The translations under genes were made by a program, and so were the position numbers. From Chryseobacterium taiwanense (GTDB lineage Bacteria > Bacteroidota > Bacteroidia > Flavobacteriales > Weeksellaceae), in contig NZ_JWTA01000015.1 of the NCBI RefSeq assembly GCF_000813825.1, forward strand, positions 124,001 to 188,000: DNA of 64,000 nucleotides. The letters run 5' to 3'. The notes beneath the pieces were generated by a model that had not been told where the DNA came from, did no database searches, and saw only the letters and a list, made by a program, of their open reading frames with translations. This document shows, in pieces, positions 1 through 7,621 of the stretch. Every line of letters begins with the position of its first letter. Position 1 is the stretch's first letter.

Positions 1-361
1 TTAATTCTACCACATTCTGATCTGTATTGAGCTTTGAAGTATAGTTCAGTTTATATTCAATTTTTCCTAAGCTAACTATTGCTGCTTCAGCTTTTACAGG
101 ATCTTTCACAACCGATGTTACAATTTCCTTCACCGGAAAATCTTTGAAAGTAATGATCGAATCTTTCGCTGTAAAATCAATAATTTTTTCATTGGATTTT
201 CCTCCTTGGGAAGTCACTAATCTTGCTCTGTAATTACCATTTACATCACTCAATTTCAGAGGAACCGGTTCATATTTATCATCATTACATGACGTTAAAG
301 AAAATCCCAAAAAGGCAATTATGGCAATCATTAGAGATTTAAGTACTGTTAATTTCTTCAT
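1..361 (-). CDS. Lipoprotein, unknown function (C-terminus outside window)
   Basis: The frame opens at ATG 359-361 and stays open through base 1, so 120 codons are visible and the C-terminus is lost at the window edge. The N-terminus is a lipoprotein signal: MKK, a hydrophobic core (residues 10-22) and the lipobox LTSC with Cys25, followed by an acidic NDD tether. The remaining visible part is a soluble domain rich in Lys and beta-type residues. It resembles the small DUF4840-like lipoproteins of Bacteroidota, but that is an impression, not a firm match. It probably sits in the outer or inner membrane facing the periplasm. It is divergent from the metallopeptidase-like gene starting at 562. 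Confidence 0.75.
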   Translation of the reverse strand, partial: MKKLTVLKSLMIAIIAFLGFSLTSCNDDKYEPVPLKLSDVNGNYRARLVTSQGGKSNEKIIDFTAKDSIITFKDFPVKEIVTSVVKDPVKAEAAIVSLGKIEYKLNYTSKLNTDQNVVEL

Positions 362-513
362 TAATTTTAATTTTTTAGCATTACACATTATTCGTTTGAG
401 TACTCATTTATATAAATCCGGTTTTTAGGAAATCTTGCATAAGAATTAATAAAATTTCAACAAATAAAACATAATCAAATGATTTACAACTTCATTAATT
501 TACTCTCTCATCA

Positions 514-543
514 TTTCTAAGTTTCATTATTTTAATACATTTG
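514..543 (+). promoter_or_regulatory. Putative Bacteroidota promoter for the gene at 562
   Basis: The box TACATTTG (536-543) matches the -7 consensus TAnnTTTG, and TTTC at 514-517 sits about 19 bp upstream where TTTG is expected. A TTG codon at 541 lies inside the box, which argues against it being the start and supports ATG 562. Confidence 0.5.
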
Positions 544-561
544 TTAAAACATATTGTTGTG

Positions 562-1068
562 ATGAATTTCGAACAGGTCAAATTACATTTGAGCGCCTAT
601 AAAGAAAACAACCAGGTCATTGATGCCGCTAAATATTTACTGTATTCTTTCGATCTGGAGCATGAAAACTTCGCAGGCTTTGGTCTTCGGGAAGCCATTC
701 CCAACTTAGTCCTCCTGACAACTGAAGGAGAGCTGGGAGAACCACAAACAGTAATGATTCCACCGAATTTATTTGATTTTGACCTCAATCTCATTTTAAA
801 TGTGGTGGCCCACGAAATGCTTCATGTAAGACAAAAATCTTCTATACAAACTGTTGAGGATAAAAATGAAAGAGAGTTTCAGGCCTATTATGAAATGCTT
901 TTCCACAAAGTTTTTCCAAAAATTCCGGATGCCTCAGATTTTCATAAGAAAATTTTTGCCGATAAAGCATTCGAATACTATAAAAGAATGGGAGAAGGTT
1001 CAACATTACAACAAAAATATGCCTTACAAAAAATAGAAATAGAACAACTGATTAACGCATTATCATGA
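562..1068 (+). CDS. HExxH-motif protein, unknown function
   Basis: This 168-residue soluble protein has no signal peptide. Residues 84-88 are HEMLH, inside a helix reading VVAHEMLHVRQK, which is the gluzincin/SprT-type zinc-binding pattern, so a zinc metallopeptidase or a derived fold is plausible. A third zinc ligand cannot be assigned by eye. The start was moved from TTG 541 to ATG 562 because 541 lies in a promoter-like box. The stop overlaps the next start in an ATGA (1065-1068), so it is translationally coupled to the CsaA-like gene. No specific family is recognised. Confidence 0.7.
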   Translation: MNFEQVKLHLSAYKENNQVIDAAKYLLYSFDLEHENFAGFGLREAIPNLVLLTTEGELGEPQTVMIPPNLFDFDLNLILNVVAHEMLHVRQKSSIQTVEDKNEREFQAYYEMLFHKVFPKIPDASDFHKKIFADKAFEYYKRMGEGSTLQQKYALQKIEIEQLINALS

Positions 1069-1412
1069 CAATAAAACCTGAAATTTCCTGGACAGACTTT
1101 GAAAAAATAGACATAAGATGTGGAACCATCATTTCTGTTAATGATTTTGAAAAAGCCAGAAATCCGTCCTATCAATTAGAAATAGACTTCGGAAGCTTAG
1201 GCATCAAAAAATCCTCAGCGCAAATCACAACATTATACAAAAAAGAAGAACTGGTCGGAAAACAGATTTTAGCTGTTGTCAATTTTCCCAAAAAGCAAAT
1301 CGCCAACTTTTTCAGTGAATGTCTGGTTTTAGGAGTATATGGAGAAAATAAATCGGAAGTAACATTGCTCACAACATCACTTCCGACTAAAAATGGTTTT
1401 CAAGTAGGTTAG
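1065..1412 (+). CDS. csaA: CsaA-like tRNA-binding domain protein
   Basis: A 115-residue protein that is almost entirely one tRNA-binding OB-fold domain of the CsaA/MetRS-C-terminal (EMAP II-like) family. Diagnostic elements are the DIRCGTI strand near residue 17, the NPSYQLEIDFG segment (about 34-44) and the KKSSAQITTLY region (about 48-58). CsaA proteins bind tRNA as dimers and have been described as chaperone- or export-related; the physiological role is not settled. The ATGA overlap with the preceding HExxH gene indicates a two-gene operon. It faces the convergent DUF4382 gene, whose stop is only 4 bases away, leaving no room for a separate terminator. Confidence 0.85.
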   Translation: MTIKPEISWTDFEKIDIRCGTIISVNDFEKARNPSYQLEIDFGSLGIKKSSAQITTLYKKEELVGKQILAVVNFPKKQIANFFSECLVLGVYGENKSEVTLLTTSLPTKNGFQVG

Positions 1413-1415
1413 GAC

Positions 1416-2186
1416 CTATTGATTTAATGTTTTTGTTCCTAAATTAGTAATTTGTCCAAATACGACAGATACATTATTGGTATTTTCATCTAGATATCCC
1501 GTTGTGTTATCTGCATCATAAGAAACCGTATAAGTACCTTGTTGCAATCCGGAAAACATAAAAAATCCATCCGGATTTGGTATCGCTGTAGCAATCGTAT
1601 CTGATGCCATAATAGCATGTACTACAGCGTCAGCTGCTAAGGGCTGTACATAGCCTTTTATTTGTCCGTTTGTTAGTTCCGAAAATGTTCTAATAACCGG
1701 TTTTAAAATGTAAGAACCATTTCCTGTAGTTACAACAGATCTTCCTGCATCAAAATCTATCCATACTGTGTAAGCTCCATTAGCAGCTAATGTCTGGTGC
1801 CAATTAAACTTCAGGCCACTTTGCTGTGCCGAAGGAGTTTGCAGTGGATAACTAACACCATTCACGACTAAAGTATTATTGGTTCCTAAGACCATTCTCA
1901 TTTGAGAGACGTCTCCTGCAGGTAATACAGCCTGACCTAGAACTACATCTGTTCCGTTTTTAAAATTAAGAAGATTATAAACACCTGGACTCGGAAAATT
2001 GAGTGCTACCCATTCTCCATTATTATTGATCTCTATTCGTTGAATATCAATATTAACAGCATCATACGCTGCAGGACCATCGGTAAGTCTCACATTAACT
2101 GTAGCAGTATCACCTCCCTCAGAATCATTGCATGAAGCTAAGAAAAGCACACTTATACTGCTTCCTATTATGAATAACCTTTTCAT
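1416..2186 (-). CDS. DUF4382 lipoprotein with a C-terminal beta-sandwich domain
   Basis: A 256-residue lipoprotein when started at ATG 2184-2186. This start places MKR and a hydrophobic stretch directly before the lipobox LASC (Cys19), whereas the longer frame to 2228 adds a non-signal-like extension. After a short linker comes a DUF4382 domain (TATVNVRLTDGPAAYDAVNIDI, then IEINNNGEW), a beta-rich domain common in Bacteroidota cell-surface proteins. The last 80 residues look like a carboxypeptidase-regulatory/transthyretin-type beta sandwich (GFFMFSGLQQGTYTVSYD). Its function is unknown; surface or periplasmic location is inferred from the lipobox. The extended frame would overlap the start region of the divergent exonuclease gene. 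Confidence 0.8.
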   Translation of the reverse strand: MKRLFIIGSSISVLFLASCNDSEGGDTATVNVRLTDGPAAYDAVNIDIQRIEINNNGEWVALNFPSPGVYNLLNFKNGTDVVLGQAVLPAGDVSQMRMVLGTNNTLVVNGVSYPLQTPSAQQSGLKFNWHQTLAANGAYTVWIDFDAGRSVVTTGNGSYILKPVIRTFSELTNGQIKGYVQPLAADAVVHAIMASDTIATAIPNPDGFFMFSGLQQGTYTVSYDADNTTGYLDENTNNVSVVFGQITNLGTKTLNQ

Positions 2187-2264
2187 AAAATAATATTTTG
2201 TTCTATTAAAACGTTTTTGATTATTCATTTATTATGTCATACCTTTCAGTTTAAAAACAGGAAA

Positions 2265-2969
2265 ATGATAAAAAACATCCCCCTAGAAAGGGTTTTATTT
2301 ATTGATATTGAAACCGTTCCCGGATTTGGATCTTGGGAAGACATGTCTGAAACCGAACAAATGCTTTGGGATAAAAAAACCAGATACCAAAGGAAAGATG
2401 AGATTTCTGCAGAAGAATTCTATCCTGAAAGAGCCGGAATTATGGCTGAATTCGGAAAAATAGTCTGTATCACTATCGGAATGCTTGAAAAAAATGACAC
2501 GCTGAAAATCAAAAGTTTTGCAAGTGATGATGAAAAGAAGATGCTGCTCGAATTTGGCGAAATTTTTAACAGCCCGAGGCTTCGCGATGTTATTCTCTGC
2601 GCCCACAACGGGAAAGAATTTGATTTCCCATGGATTGCCAGAAGATATTTAATCAACGGAATGCAGCCTCCTACTCCTTTTCAGATGTTTGGAAAAAAGC
2701 CTTGGGAAATTCCTCATATAGATACCATGGAACTGTGGAAATTCGGAGATTATAAAAGTTTTATTTCTCTGGAATTATTGGCTCATCTGTTCGGAATTCC
2801 CACTCCCAAAGACGATATTGATGGCTCAATGGTTTCATCAATTTACTACATAGAGAAAGACTTGCAAAGAATAGTTGACTATTGTGAAAAAGATGTCTTA
2901 ACTTTGGCAAATATTTTCCGACGTATGCGTCAGGAAGATTTGTTGAAAAGGTATATCAATTTAGATTAA
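2265..2969 (+). CDS. Predicted 3'-5' exonuclease, PolB-like DEDD family
   Basis: A 234-residue protein with the three exonuclease motifs of DEDDy nucleases. Exo I is FIDIETVPG (about residues 12-20), Exo II is the HNGKEFDFPW segment near residue 115, and Exo III is YCEKDVLTLANIFRR near the C-terminus. The arrangement matches the predicted stand-alone 3'-5' exonuclease family related to the PolB proofreading domain. The start is ATG 2265, because upstream sequence in the frame adds only a poorly conserved hydrophobic leader. It ends 3 bases before the MIP18-type gene, so the two are probably co-transcribed. A DNA or RNA trimming role is inferred; no substrate can be read from the sequence. Confidence 0.85.
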   Translation: MIKNIPLERVLFIDIETVPGFGSWEDMSETEQMLWDKKTRYQRKDEISAEEFYPERAGIMAEFGKIVCITIGMLEKNDTLKIKSFASDDEKKMLLEFGEIFNSPRLRDVILCAHNGKEFDFPWIARRYLINGMQPPTPFQMFGKKPWEIPHIDTMELWKFGDYKSFISLELLAHLFGIPTPKDDIDGSMVSSIYYIEKDLQRIVDYCEKDVLTLANIFRRMRQEDLLKRYINLD

Positions 2970-2972
2970 AAA

Positions 2973-3299
2973 ATGAAATTTACAGACGATCAGATTGCTG
3001 ACATCGGTGAAGAAATCATTAGCGTCTTAAAAACCGTATATGACCCTGAAATTCCTGTAGACATCTACGAATTGGGACTGGTTTACGACGTACAGATTTC
3101 TGATGATGCCGATGTAAAAATTATCATGACACTTACCACTCCGAACTGTCCGGTTGCAGAAACACTTCCTCAAGAGGTAAAAGACAAAGTAGCAGAAGTA
3201 GAAAATGTAAAAAGTGTCGATTTAGAGCTTACTTTCGAGCCAAGCTGGAACAAGGATATGATGAGTGAAGAAGCGAAATTTGAGCTGGGAATGCTTTAA
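2973..3299 (+). CDS. MIP18/DUF59-family Fe-S cluster assembly protein
   Basis: A 108-residue single-domain protein of the MIP18/DUF59 family used in Fe-S cluster assembly or transfer (SufT/PaaD-like). Seen are the YDPEIPVDIYELGLVYDV core (about residues 22-39) and the TTPNCPVAETLP loop carrying the single conserved Cys at about residue 60. It closely resembles the SUF-associated DUF59 proteins of Flavobacteriia, but the rest of the SUF operon is not adjacent; a sufE gene lies 42 kb away in this window. It follows the exonuclease gene with a 3-base gap and is followed by a strong hairpin terminator. Confidence 0.85.
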   Translation: MKFTDDQIADIGEEIISVLKTVYDPEIPVDIYELGLVYDVQISDDADVKIIMTLTTPNCPVAETLPQEVKDKVAEVENVKSVDLELTFEPSWNKDMMSEEAKFELGML

Positions 3300-3320
3300 A
3301 TTTCGGATTAAAATAAAACA

Positions 3321-3344
3321 GGCTGCCAAATTTATTTGACAGCC
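3321..3344. terminator. Bidirectional terminator between convergent genes
   Basis: The arms at 3321-3330 and 3335-3344 (ggctgccaaa / tttgacagcc) pair with one G-T. The hairpin is flanked by an A-rich tract on the left and a T-rich tract on the right, and sits between the Fe-S gene and the sulfurtransferase gene, so it can serve both. Confidence 0.8.
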
Positions 3345-3351
3345 TTTTATT

Positions 3352-4191
3352 TTATCTTTTATTCTTTAAACTTCTTTCGCAATCTCTTCTACTCCATTCA
3401 CTCCAAGAACCTACATATAAATTCGGAATATCAAATCCTGCATAATTTAATGCTAAAATGGTGTGACAAGCCGTGACTCCAGAACCGCAGTGAATAATCA
3501 GATTTTCAGGTTTTCCCTGTAGCAATTTTAAATATTTTTCTTTTAAGGCTTCTGGTTTCAGGAAATTTCCGTTTTCATCAAGGTTTTCAGAAAAAGGAAT
3601 ATTGATCGCTCCTGGAATATGACCTGCAACCAAATCGATGGGTTCAGATTCTCCATTATAGCGGTAAGCATCTCTTACATCAATCACTGTAGAAGAATGG
3701 TTTGTTAATTCATTTTCAATATTTTCCAGCATCGAAGTAGGAAGAAGCCAATTGCCTTTTTTTATGAATTCAGTTTTTTCAAACGTTTCTTCGCCTGAAA
3801 AAAATTCTAAACCTTCTTTTTCAGCACTTTGAAATCCGCCATCCAAAACCTGTACATTTTTAAACCCAAAAGATTTCAGCATCCACCAAGCTCTTGCCGC
3901 TGCGTTTGATCCATTTTTATCATCATACACAACAACATGAGAACCTTCTGAAACTCCAAGATTTGAAAGCGTTTTTGCAAATTTTTCAACACTTGGCAGG
4001 GGATGTCTTCCGCCAAAAGCAGCGTCTTCTCCTATGTATGCCAAATCTTTATCCAAATCGATGAATCTGGCTCTTTTAATGTGCTTATTCAAATAATTTT
4101 GATAAACATCTTTTCCTACTCTTGCATCTAGGATGATGAGATTTTCGGTTGGAAGTTTTTTTAATTCGGATGGAGTGATTATTGGTAACAT
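3352..4191 (-). CDS. Sulfurtransferase, tandem rhodanese (thiosulfate / 3-mercaptopyruvate type)
   Basis: A 279-residue cytoplasmic protein with two rhodanese domains. The N-terminal inactive domain spans about residues 5-125 (LDARVG, RHPLPS, VLDGGF). The C-terminal active domain spans about 160-275, with IDVRDAYRY, GHIPGAINIPF and the active-site loop HCGSGVTA. CGSGVTA is the loop typical of 3-mercaptopyruvate sulfurtransferases and related thiosulfate enzymes; the donor cannot be decided from sequence. The start is ATG 4189-4191: an in-frame extension to 4332 reads through palindromic repeats and is not protein-like. It transfers sulfane sulfur, probably to cyanide or thiol acceptors. Confidence 0.88.
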   Translation of the reverse strand: MLPIITPSELKKLPTENLIILDARVGKDVYQNYLNKHIKRARFIDLDKDLAYIGEDAAFGGRHPLPSVEKFAKTLSNLGVSEGSHVVVYDDKNGSNAAARAWWMLKSFGFKNVQVLDGGFQSAEKEGLEFFSGEETFEKTEFIKKGNWLLPTSMLENIENELTNHSSTVIDVRDAYRYNGESEPIDLVAGHIPGAINIPFSENLDENGNFLKPEALKEKYLKLLQGKPENLIIHCGSGVTACHTILALNYAGFDIPNLYVGSWSEWSRRDCERSLKNKR

Positions 4192-4225
4192 TTTGTTGTT
4201 GTTGTTGCTTAATTTGAAATATGTT

Positions 4226-4326
4226 TTGGCTAAAGCCAATTTGAATTTTGAAAAGTAAAGCGGACTAAAGTCCGCTCCTACTGATTTCTTTATTTTGCTT
4301 TTACATCCTTCGACAAGCTTAGGATG
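4226..4326. repeat. Composite of three intergenic palindromes
   Basis: Three dyads are stacked in 100 bases: ttggctaaagccaa (4226-4239), agcggactaaagtccgct (4259-4276, perfect 8-bp arms around aa) and catcct..aggatg (4304-4309 with 4321-4326). The first two share the pattern arm-aa-arm with a CTAAAG centre. Such short palindromes are frequent REP-like elements of Flavobacteriia. They sit just upstream of the sulfurtransferase start. Confidence 0.7.
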
Positions 4327-4355
4327 ACACATTGCTAATACTAACTGAATATTTT

Positions 4356-5204
4356 TTAAAAATGAAAAATATCCTTCGCTTTATTATAAGAACTTTCGAA
4401 GTTTAATAAATTCAACTTATGATTTACTTTCTCTACACTCATAAAATTGATGACCTGCTCAGTTGGCATATTTCCTACCAAATCATCTTTTGCCATTGGG
4501 CAGCCTCCGATTCCTTTGATGGCGCTGTCAAATCTTGTACAGCCTTTATCGTAAGCAGCTTTTAATTTTGAGTAAGAATCTTCATATCGGTTATGAAAAT
4601 GTCCTCCAAAGTTAATTTCAGGATATTTAGATGGTATTTTTTCAAATAAAAGAGCAATGGTTTCTGGAGTTGCAACCCCTGTTGTATCAGAAAGTAAAAT
4701 ATCTTTTACTCCTATTTCTGAAAATCGCTGTGCCCAGAAATCTACATCTTCCCATTTCCACATTTCTCCATAAGGATTCCCAAAAGCCATGGAAAAATAG
4801 ATGTTCAGCTGTCTGTTTTCACTTTTTACAAGCTCCAGCATTTTAATGATCTCATTAAAAGCTTCTTCCTGGTTTTTATTCGTATTTCTATGCTGGAATG
4901 TTTCAGAAATAGAAAACGGAAACCCGATAATATCTACCGACTGATGCTTCAATGCTTTTTCGGCACCTCTGTAATTGGCTACAATTGCAGAGACTTTCGA
5001 ATTGGAACGGGATTTATCAATATTTTCGGCAACCTCATCAGAGTCGGCCATTTGAGGAATTGCTTTTGGAGATACAAAGCTCAGACAATCCAATACATCA
5101 AACCCAACATCCATTAAAGAGTTGATATAATCTATTTTTTTGTCGGTAGGGATAAATTCTCCCCAACCCTGCATTGCATCGCGCGGACATTCAGTAAGAA
5201 ACAT
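4356..5204 (-). CDS. mvaB: Hydroxymethylglutaryl-CoA lyase
   Basis: A 282-residue TIM-barrel enzyme of the HMGL-like family, which cleaves 3-hydroxy-3-methylglutaryl-CoA into acetoacetate and acetyl-CoA at the end of leucine breakdown. Seen are the N-terminal ECPRD substrate-site motif, DTTGVATPE in the barrel, the metal-ligand segment GGHFHNRYED and the flexible-loop signature GIGGCPMAKDDLVGN, whose Cys is the catalytic-loop cysteine of the family. The N-terminal motif reads PRDAMQ rather than the PRDGLQ of many homologues. Other leucine-degradation genes are not adjacent. It probably has its own promoter at 5224. Confidence 0.92.
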   Translation of the reverse strand: MFLTECPRDAMQGWGEFIPTDKKIDYINSLMDVGFDVLDCLSFVSPKAIPQMADSDEVAENIDKSRSNSKVSAIVANYRGAEKALKHQSVDIIGFPFSISETFQHRNTNKNQEEAFNEIIKMLELVKSENRQLNIYFSMAFGNPYGEMWKWEDVDFWAQRFSEIGVKDILLSDTTGVATPETIALLFEKIPSKYPEINFGGHFHNRYEDSYSKLKAAYDKGCTRFDSAIKGIGGCPMAKDDLVGNMPTEQVINFMSVEKVNHKLNLLNFESSYNKAKDIFHF

Positions 5205-5223
5205 TTTTACGTTTAGATTTTCT

Positions 5224-5231
5224 CAAATATA
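5224..5231 (-). promoter_or_regulatory. Putative -7 box upstream of HMG-CoA lyase
   Basis: Read on the minus strand this is TATATTTG, a perfect TAnnTTTG match 19 bases upstream of the HMG-CoA lyase ATG. No clear -33 TTTG was found at the expected spacing. Confidence 0.4.
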
Positions 5232-5364
5232 ATAAAACTAAATAATTTGATATAACACACTCACAAATCTAACATTATTTTGATTTTCAAAGATTTATAT
5301 CCGATTTAAAATTTCAATAGCTGATATTCATCCCCAAATAAATTATTCTGAGCATCAAAATTGC

Positions 5365-5372
5365 TAACTTTG
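5365..5372 (+). promoter_or_regulatory. Putative -7 box upstream of pepT
   Basis: TAACTTTG matches TAnnTTTG and lies 19 bases upstream of the pepT ATG. The -33 element is not convincing. Confidence 0.4.
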
Positions 5373-5391
5373 CCGGAAATTTATACTAATA

Positions 5392-6639
5392 ATGAGTACA
5401 ATAGAATTCAACCAAGTGTGGAAAGAAAAGTTACTGAACCGTTTTCTTAGCTATGTAAAAATATATTCAACGAGTGATGCTGAAAGCGAAGCTACGCCTT
5501 CTACGGAAAGACAGTGGGATATCGCAAACTTCATTACTGAAGAGCTGAAAACGATCGGTCTTGAAGATGTATCGATTGATAACAACGGCTATATCATGGG
5601 CTACGTTCCTTCAAATCTTGAAAATGATGATAAACCTACCATTGGATTTATTTCGCATTATGATACTTCACCGGATTTCAGTGGTGAAAATGTACAACCT
5701 CAGGTTTGGGAAAATTATGATGGTAATGACCTAATTCTAAACCAAACAACAGGTTTCAAGCTGTCTCCTTCAAAATTTGAAAGTTTAAAAAAATATATCG
5801 GTCAAACGTTGATCACTACAGACGGAACAACGCTTCTTGGTGCCGATGACAAAGCAGGTTGCGCAGAAATTGTAACAGCTGCTGAATATTTAATGGCTCA
5901 TCCTGAAATCAAGCACGGAAGAATCGCAGTTGGATTTACTCCTGATGAAGAAATCGGAAGAGGGGCACACAAGTTTGATGTTGCTAAGTTCGGAGCTGAA
6001 TTCGCTTACACTATGGATGGCGGAGAAGTTGGAGAACTGGAATATGAAAACTTCAATGCAGCAGGAGCTATAGTAAAAATCCACGGATTGAGCGTTCACC
6101 CGGGTTATGCATACGGAAAAATGGTAAATGCCGCTTTATTGGCTTCTGAATTTGCTCAAATGCTTCCGGCTAACGAAACTCCGGCAACTACGAAAGGTTT
6201 TGACGGATTCTATCATTTAATGGACTTAAATGCAGATATTTCTGAGGCTAAACTTCAATATATCATTCGTGATCACGATGCGGATAAATTTGAAGCAAGA
6301 AAGAAATTCATGGAAGAAAAAGTAGCTGAATTTAATCAAAAACATGGTGAAGGAACTGCTGAAGTTGAAATTAAAGAGCAGTACAGAAACATGAAGCAGC
6401 AATTTGAAGGAAAAATGCACATCATCGACCTTGCAGCAACAGCGATGAAAGAAGCGGGAATAGAGCCTAAAATTAAAGCGATCAGAGGAGGAACAGACGG
6501 AGCTCAATTGTCTTATATGGGATTGCCTTGTCCGAATATTTTCGCAGGAGGAATCAATTTCCACGGACCTTACGAATATGTTGCTTTGGAAAGTATGGAA
6601 AAAGCAATGGAGGTTATTTTGAATATTGCAAAAGCGTAA
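5392..6639 (+). CDS. pepT: Peptidase T (tripeptide aminopeptidase)
   Basis: A 415-residue member of peptidase family M20B, a cytoplasmic di-zinc exopeptidase that removes the N-terminal residue from tripeptides. The metal and catalytic motifs are present in order: HYDTSPD (about residue 88), GADDKAG (about 151), PDEEIGRG (about 185), TMDGGE (about 207) and the late IRGGTDGAQLS with FHGPYE. Its length equals that of characterised PepT proteins. It is monocistronic, closed by a strong hairpin terminator shared with the convergent unknown genes. Confidence 0.95.
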   Translation: MSTIEFNQVWKEKLLNRFLSYVKIYSTSDAESEATPSTERQWDIANFITEELKTIGLEDVSIDNNGYIMGYVPSNLENDDKPTIGFISHYDTSPDFSGENVQPQVWENYDGNDLILNQTTGFKLSPSKFESLKKYIGQTLITTDGTTLLGADDKAGCAEIVTAAEYLMAHPEIKHGRIAVGFTPDEEIGRGAHKFDVAKFGAEFAYTMDGGEVGELEYENFNAAGAIVKIHGLSVHPGYAYGKMVNAALLASEFAQMLPANETPATTKGFDGFYHLMDLNADISEAKLQYIIRDHDADKFEARKKFMEEKVAEFNQKHGEGTAEVEIKEQYRNMKQQFEGKMHIIDLAATAMKEAGIEPKIKAIRGGTDGAQLSYMGLPCPNIFAGGINFHGPYEYVALESMEKAMEVILNIAKA

Positions 6640-6663
6640 AATCTTCCCATTTTAAATAAAATA

Positions 6664-6691
6664 AAATCCAGCTCAAAACAGAGCTGGATTT
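6664..6691. terminator. Terminator after pepT, probably bidirectional
   Basis: An 11-bp perfect stem (6664-6674 with 6681-6691, aaatccagctc / gagctggattt) with a 6-base loop, followed by a T run on the plus strand and preceded by an A-rich tract. Confidence 0.85.
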
Positions 6692-6692
6692 T

Positions 6693-6968
6693 TTAGTTTC
6701 CGATAACTAATAATTCTTTATTTTGTTCTTTAACTTCAATTAAAAATTGAAAAAAAGCATCAAAAGAAAAGTCTTTATTTTCTCTCATTGATTGAATTAA
6801 ATAAAAAATGTGATTTTCATGTAATTTAAAATCACCATATTCATCAAACAAATTATTGTATTTTAAATTGAATAGGTTTATTATATTATTGTACTTAACA
6901 ATTTCTATATCAGAAATACTAAATAATAATGTTTTTTTATTTTCTAAATCGTAAAAAGTGATTGCCAT
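6693..6968 (-). CDS. Hypothetical protein, 91 residues
   Basis: A small acidic protein with no signal peptide or membrane segment and no recognised family. It is rich in Phe, Asn, Ile and Lys, and its DNA is visibly more AT-rich than the flanking pepT and thiL genes. It begins 3 bases after the stop of the upstream two-TM protein, so the two form an operon read leftward. Its size and acidic character would fit an immunity-like or accessory protein, but nothing in the sequence establishes this. It converges on pepT at a shared terminator. Confidence 0.6.
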   Translation of the reverse strand: MAITFYDLENKKTLLFSISDIEIVKYNNIINLFNLKYNNLFDEYGDFKLHENHIFYLIQSMRENKDFSFDAFFQFLIEVKEQNKELLVIGN

Positions 6969-6971
6969 AAT

Positions 6972-7541
6972 TTATTTTAATTCATATCCCATCTTTCCAA
7001 AGTTTTCCTTTAATAAATTAAGATCTTTTTCTGAAAGATTTACCATTAAAACATTGTAAGATGTGATTCCATTAAAAGATTCTATTCCAAATCTTATTTC
7101 ATAGTCATTAATTCTCGTAAAGTTAGTAATATGAAAGCTTTCTGAATCTTTACTTTTTATTGAAATGGGACCTTCATAAATTTTAAGCAAACTTCTCATA
7201 TAGAGATAAGCAGTATCTTCAGAAAAATAAAACTTTATGTAAGTAATTGTATTACCACTATTTGTGGAATTTTTATATCTAAAATTTGGTGTTCTGATAT
7301 CTGCTGTAGACTTCAAAGCGTCAAAGCTTATTCCTTTCGGAGGGTGAATCCTCTTAAAATAATTAATTATAGCCAACAAAAAAAATCCACAACAAACAGC
7401 AGCTAATAATTCTATACGTTTTACATGAATAAAACCTTTTTTCGCAAGTAAAAGTACAATATATCCTCCTATTATTAAGACTGCAAAAACGTAAGGAAGA
7501 ACATCAACACCTTTTATTATAAGCTTTACAGGCCTTTTCAT
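6972..7541 (-). CDS. Hypothetical membrane protein, 189 residues
   Basis: It has two N-terminal transmembrane segments (about residues 14-33 and 43-61) separated by a short basic loop, then a soluble domain of about 125 residues with mixed strands (ITYIKFYFSEDTAYLYMRSLL). The topology suggests a membrane-anchored cytoplasmic domain. No family is recognised. It is the first gene of a two-gene leftward unit with the 91-residue protein. The pair is AT-rich relative to its neighbours and sits between two conserved housekeeping genes, so it may be a lineage-specific insertion. Confidence 0.6.
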   Translation of the reverse strand: MKRPVKLIIKGVDVLPYVFAVLIIGGYIVLLLAKKGFIHVKRIELLAAVCCGFFLLAIINYFKRIHPPKGISFDALKSTADIRTPNFRYKNSTNSGNTITYIKFYFSEDTAYLYMRSLLKIYEGPISIKSKDSESFHITNFTRINDYEIRFGIESFNGITSYNVLMVNLSEKDLNLLKENFGKMGYELK

Positions 7542-7574
7542 TATTATTAATTTTCTTGCAAATTAAAACAAAAA

Positions 7575-7596
7575 AACCACTACAAAAGCAGTGGTT
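7575..7596 (-). terminator. Terminator downstream of thiL
   Basis: The arms aaccact / agtggtt (7575-7581, 7590-7596) are followed on the minus strand by a long T run (the A-rich tract 7561-7574). Confidence 0.8.
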
Positions 7597-7621
7597 CACA
7601 ATATTTAAAATTAAATAAAAT

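Noticed and set aside
4192..4332. N-terminal extension of the sulfurtransferase
   Set aside because: It reads through three palindromic repeats, is not protein-like, and the rhodanese fold starts at the internal ATG.
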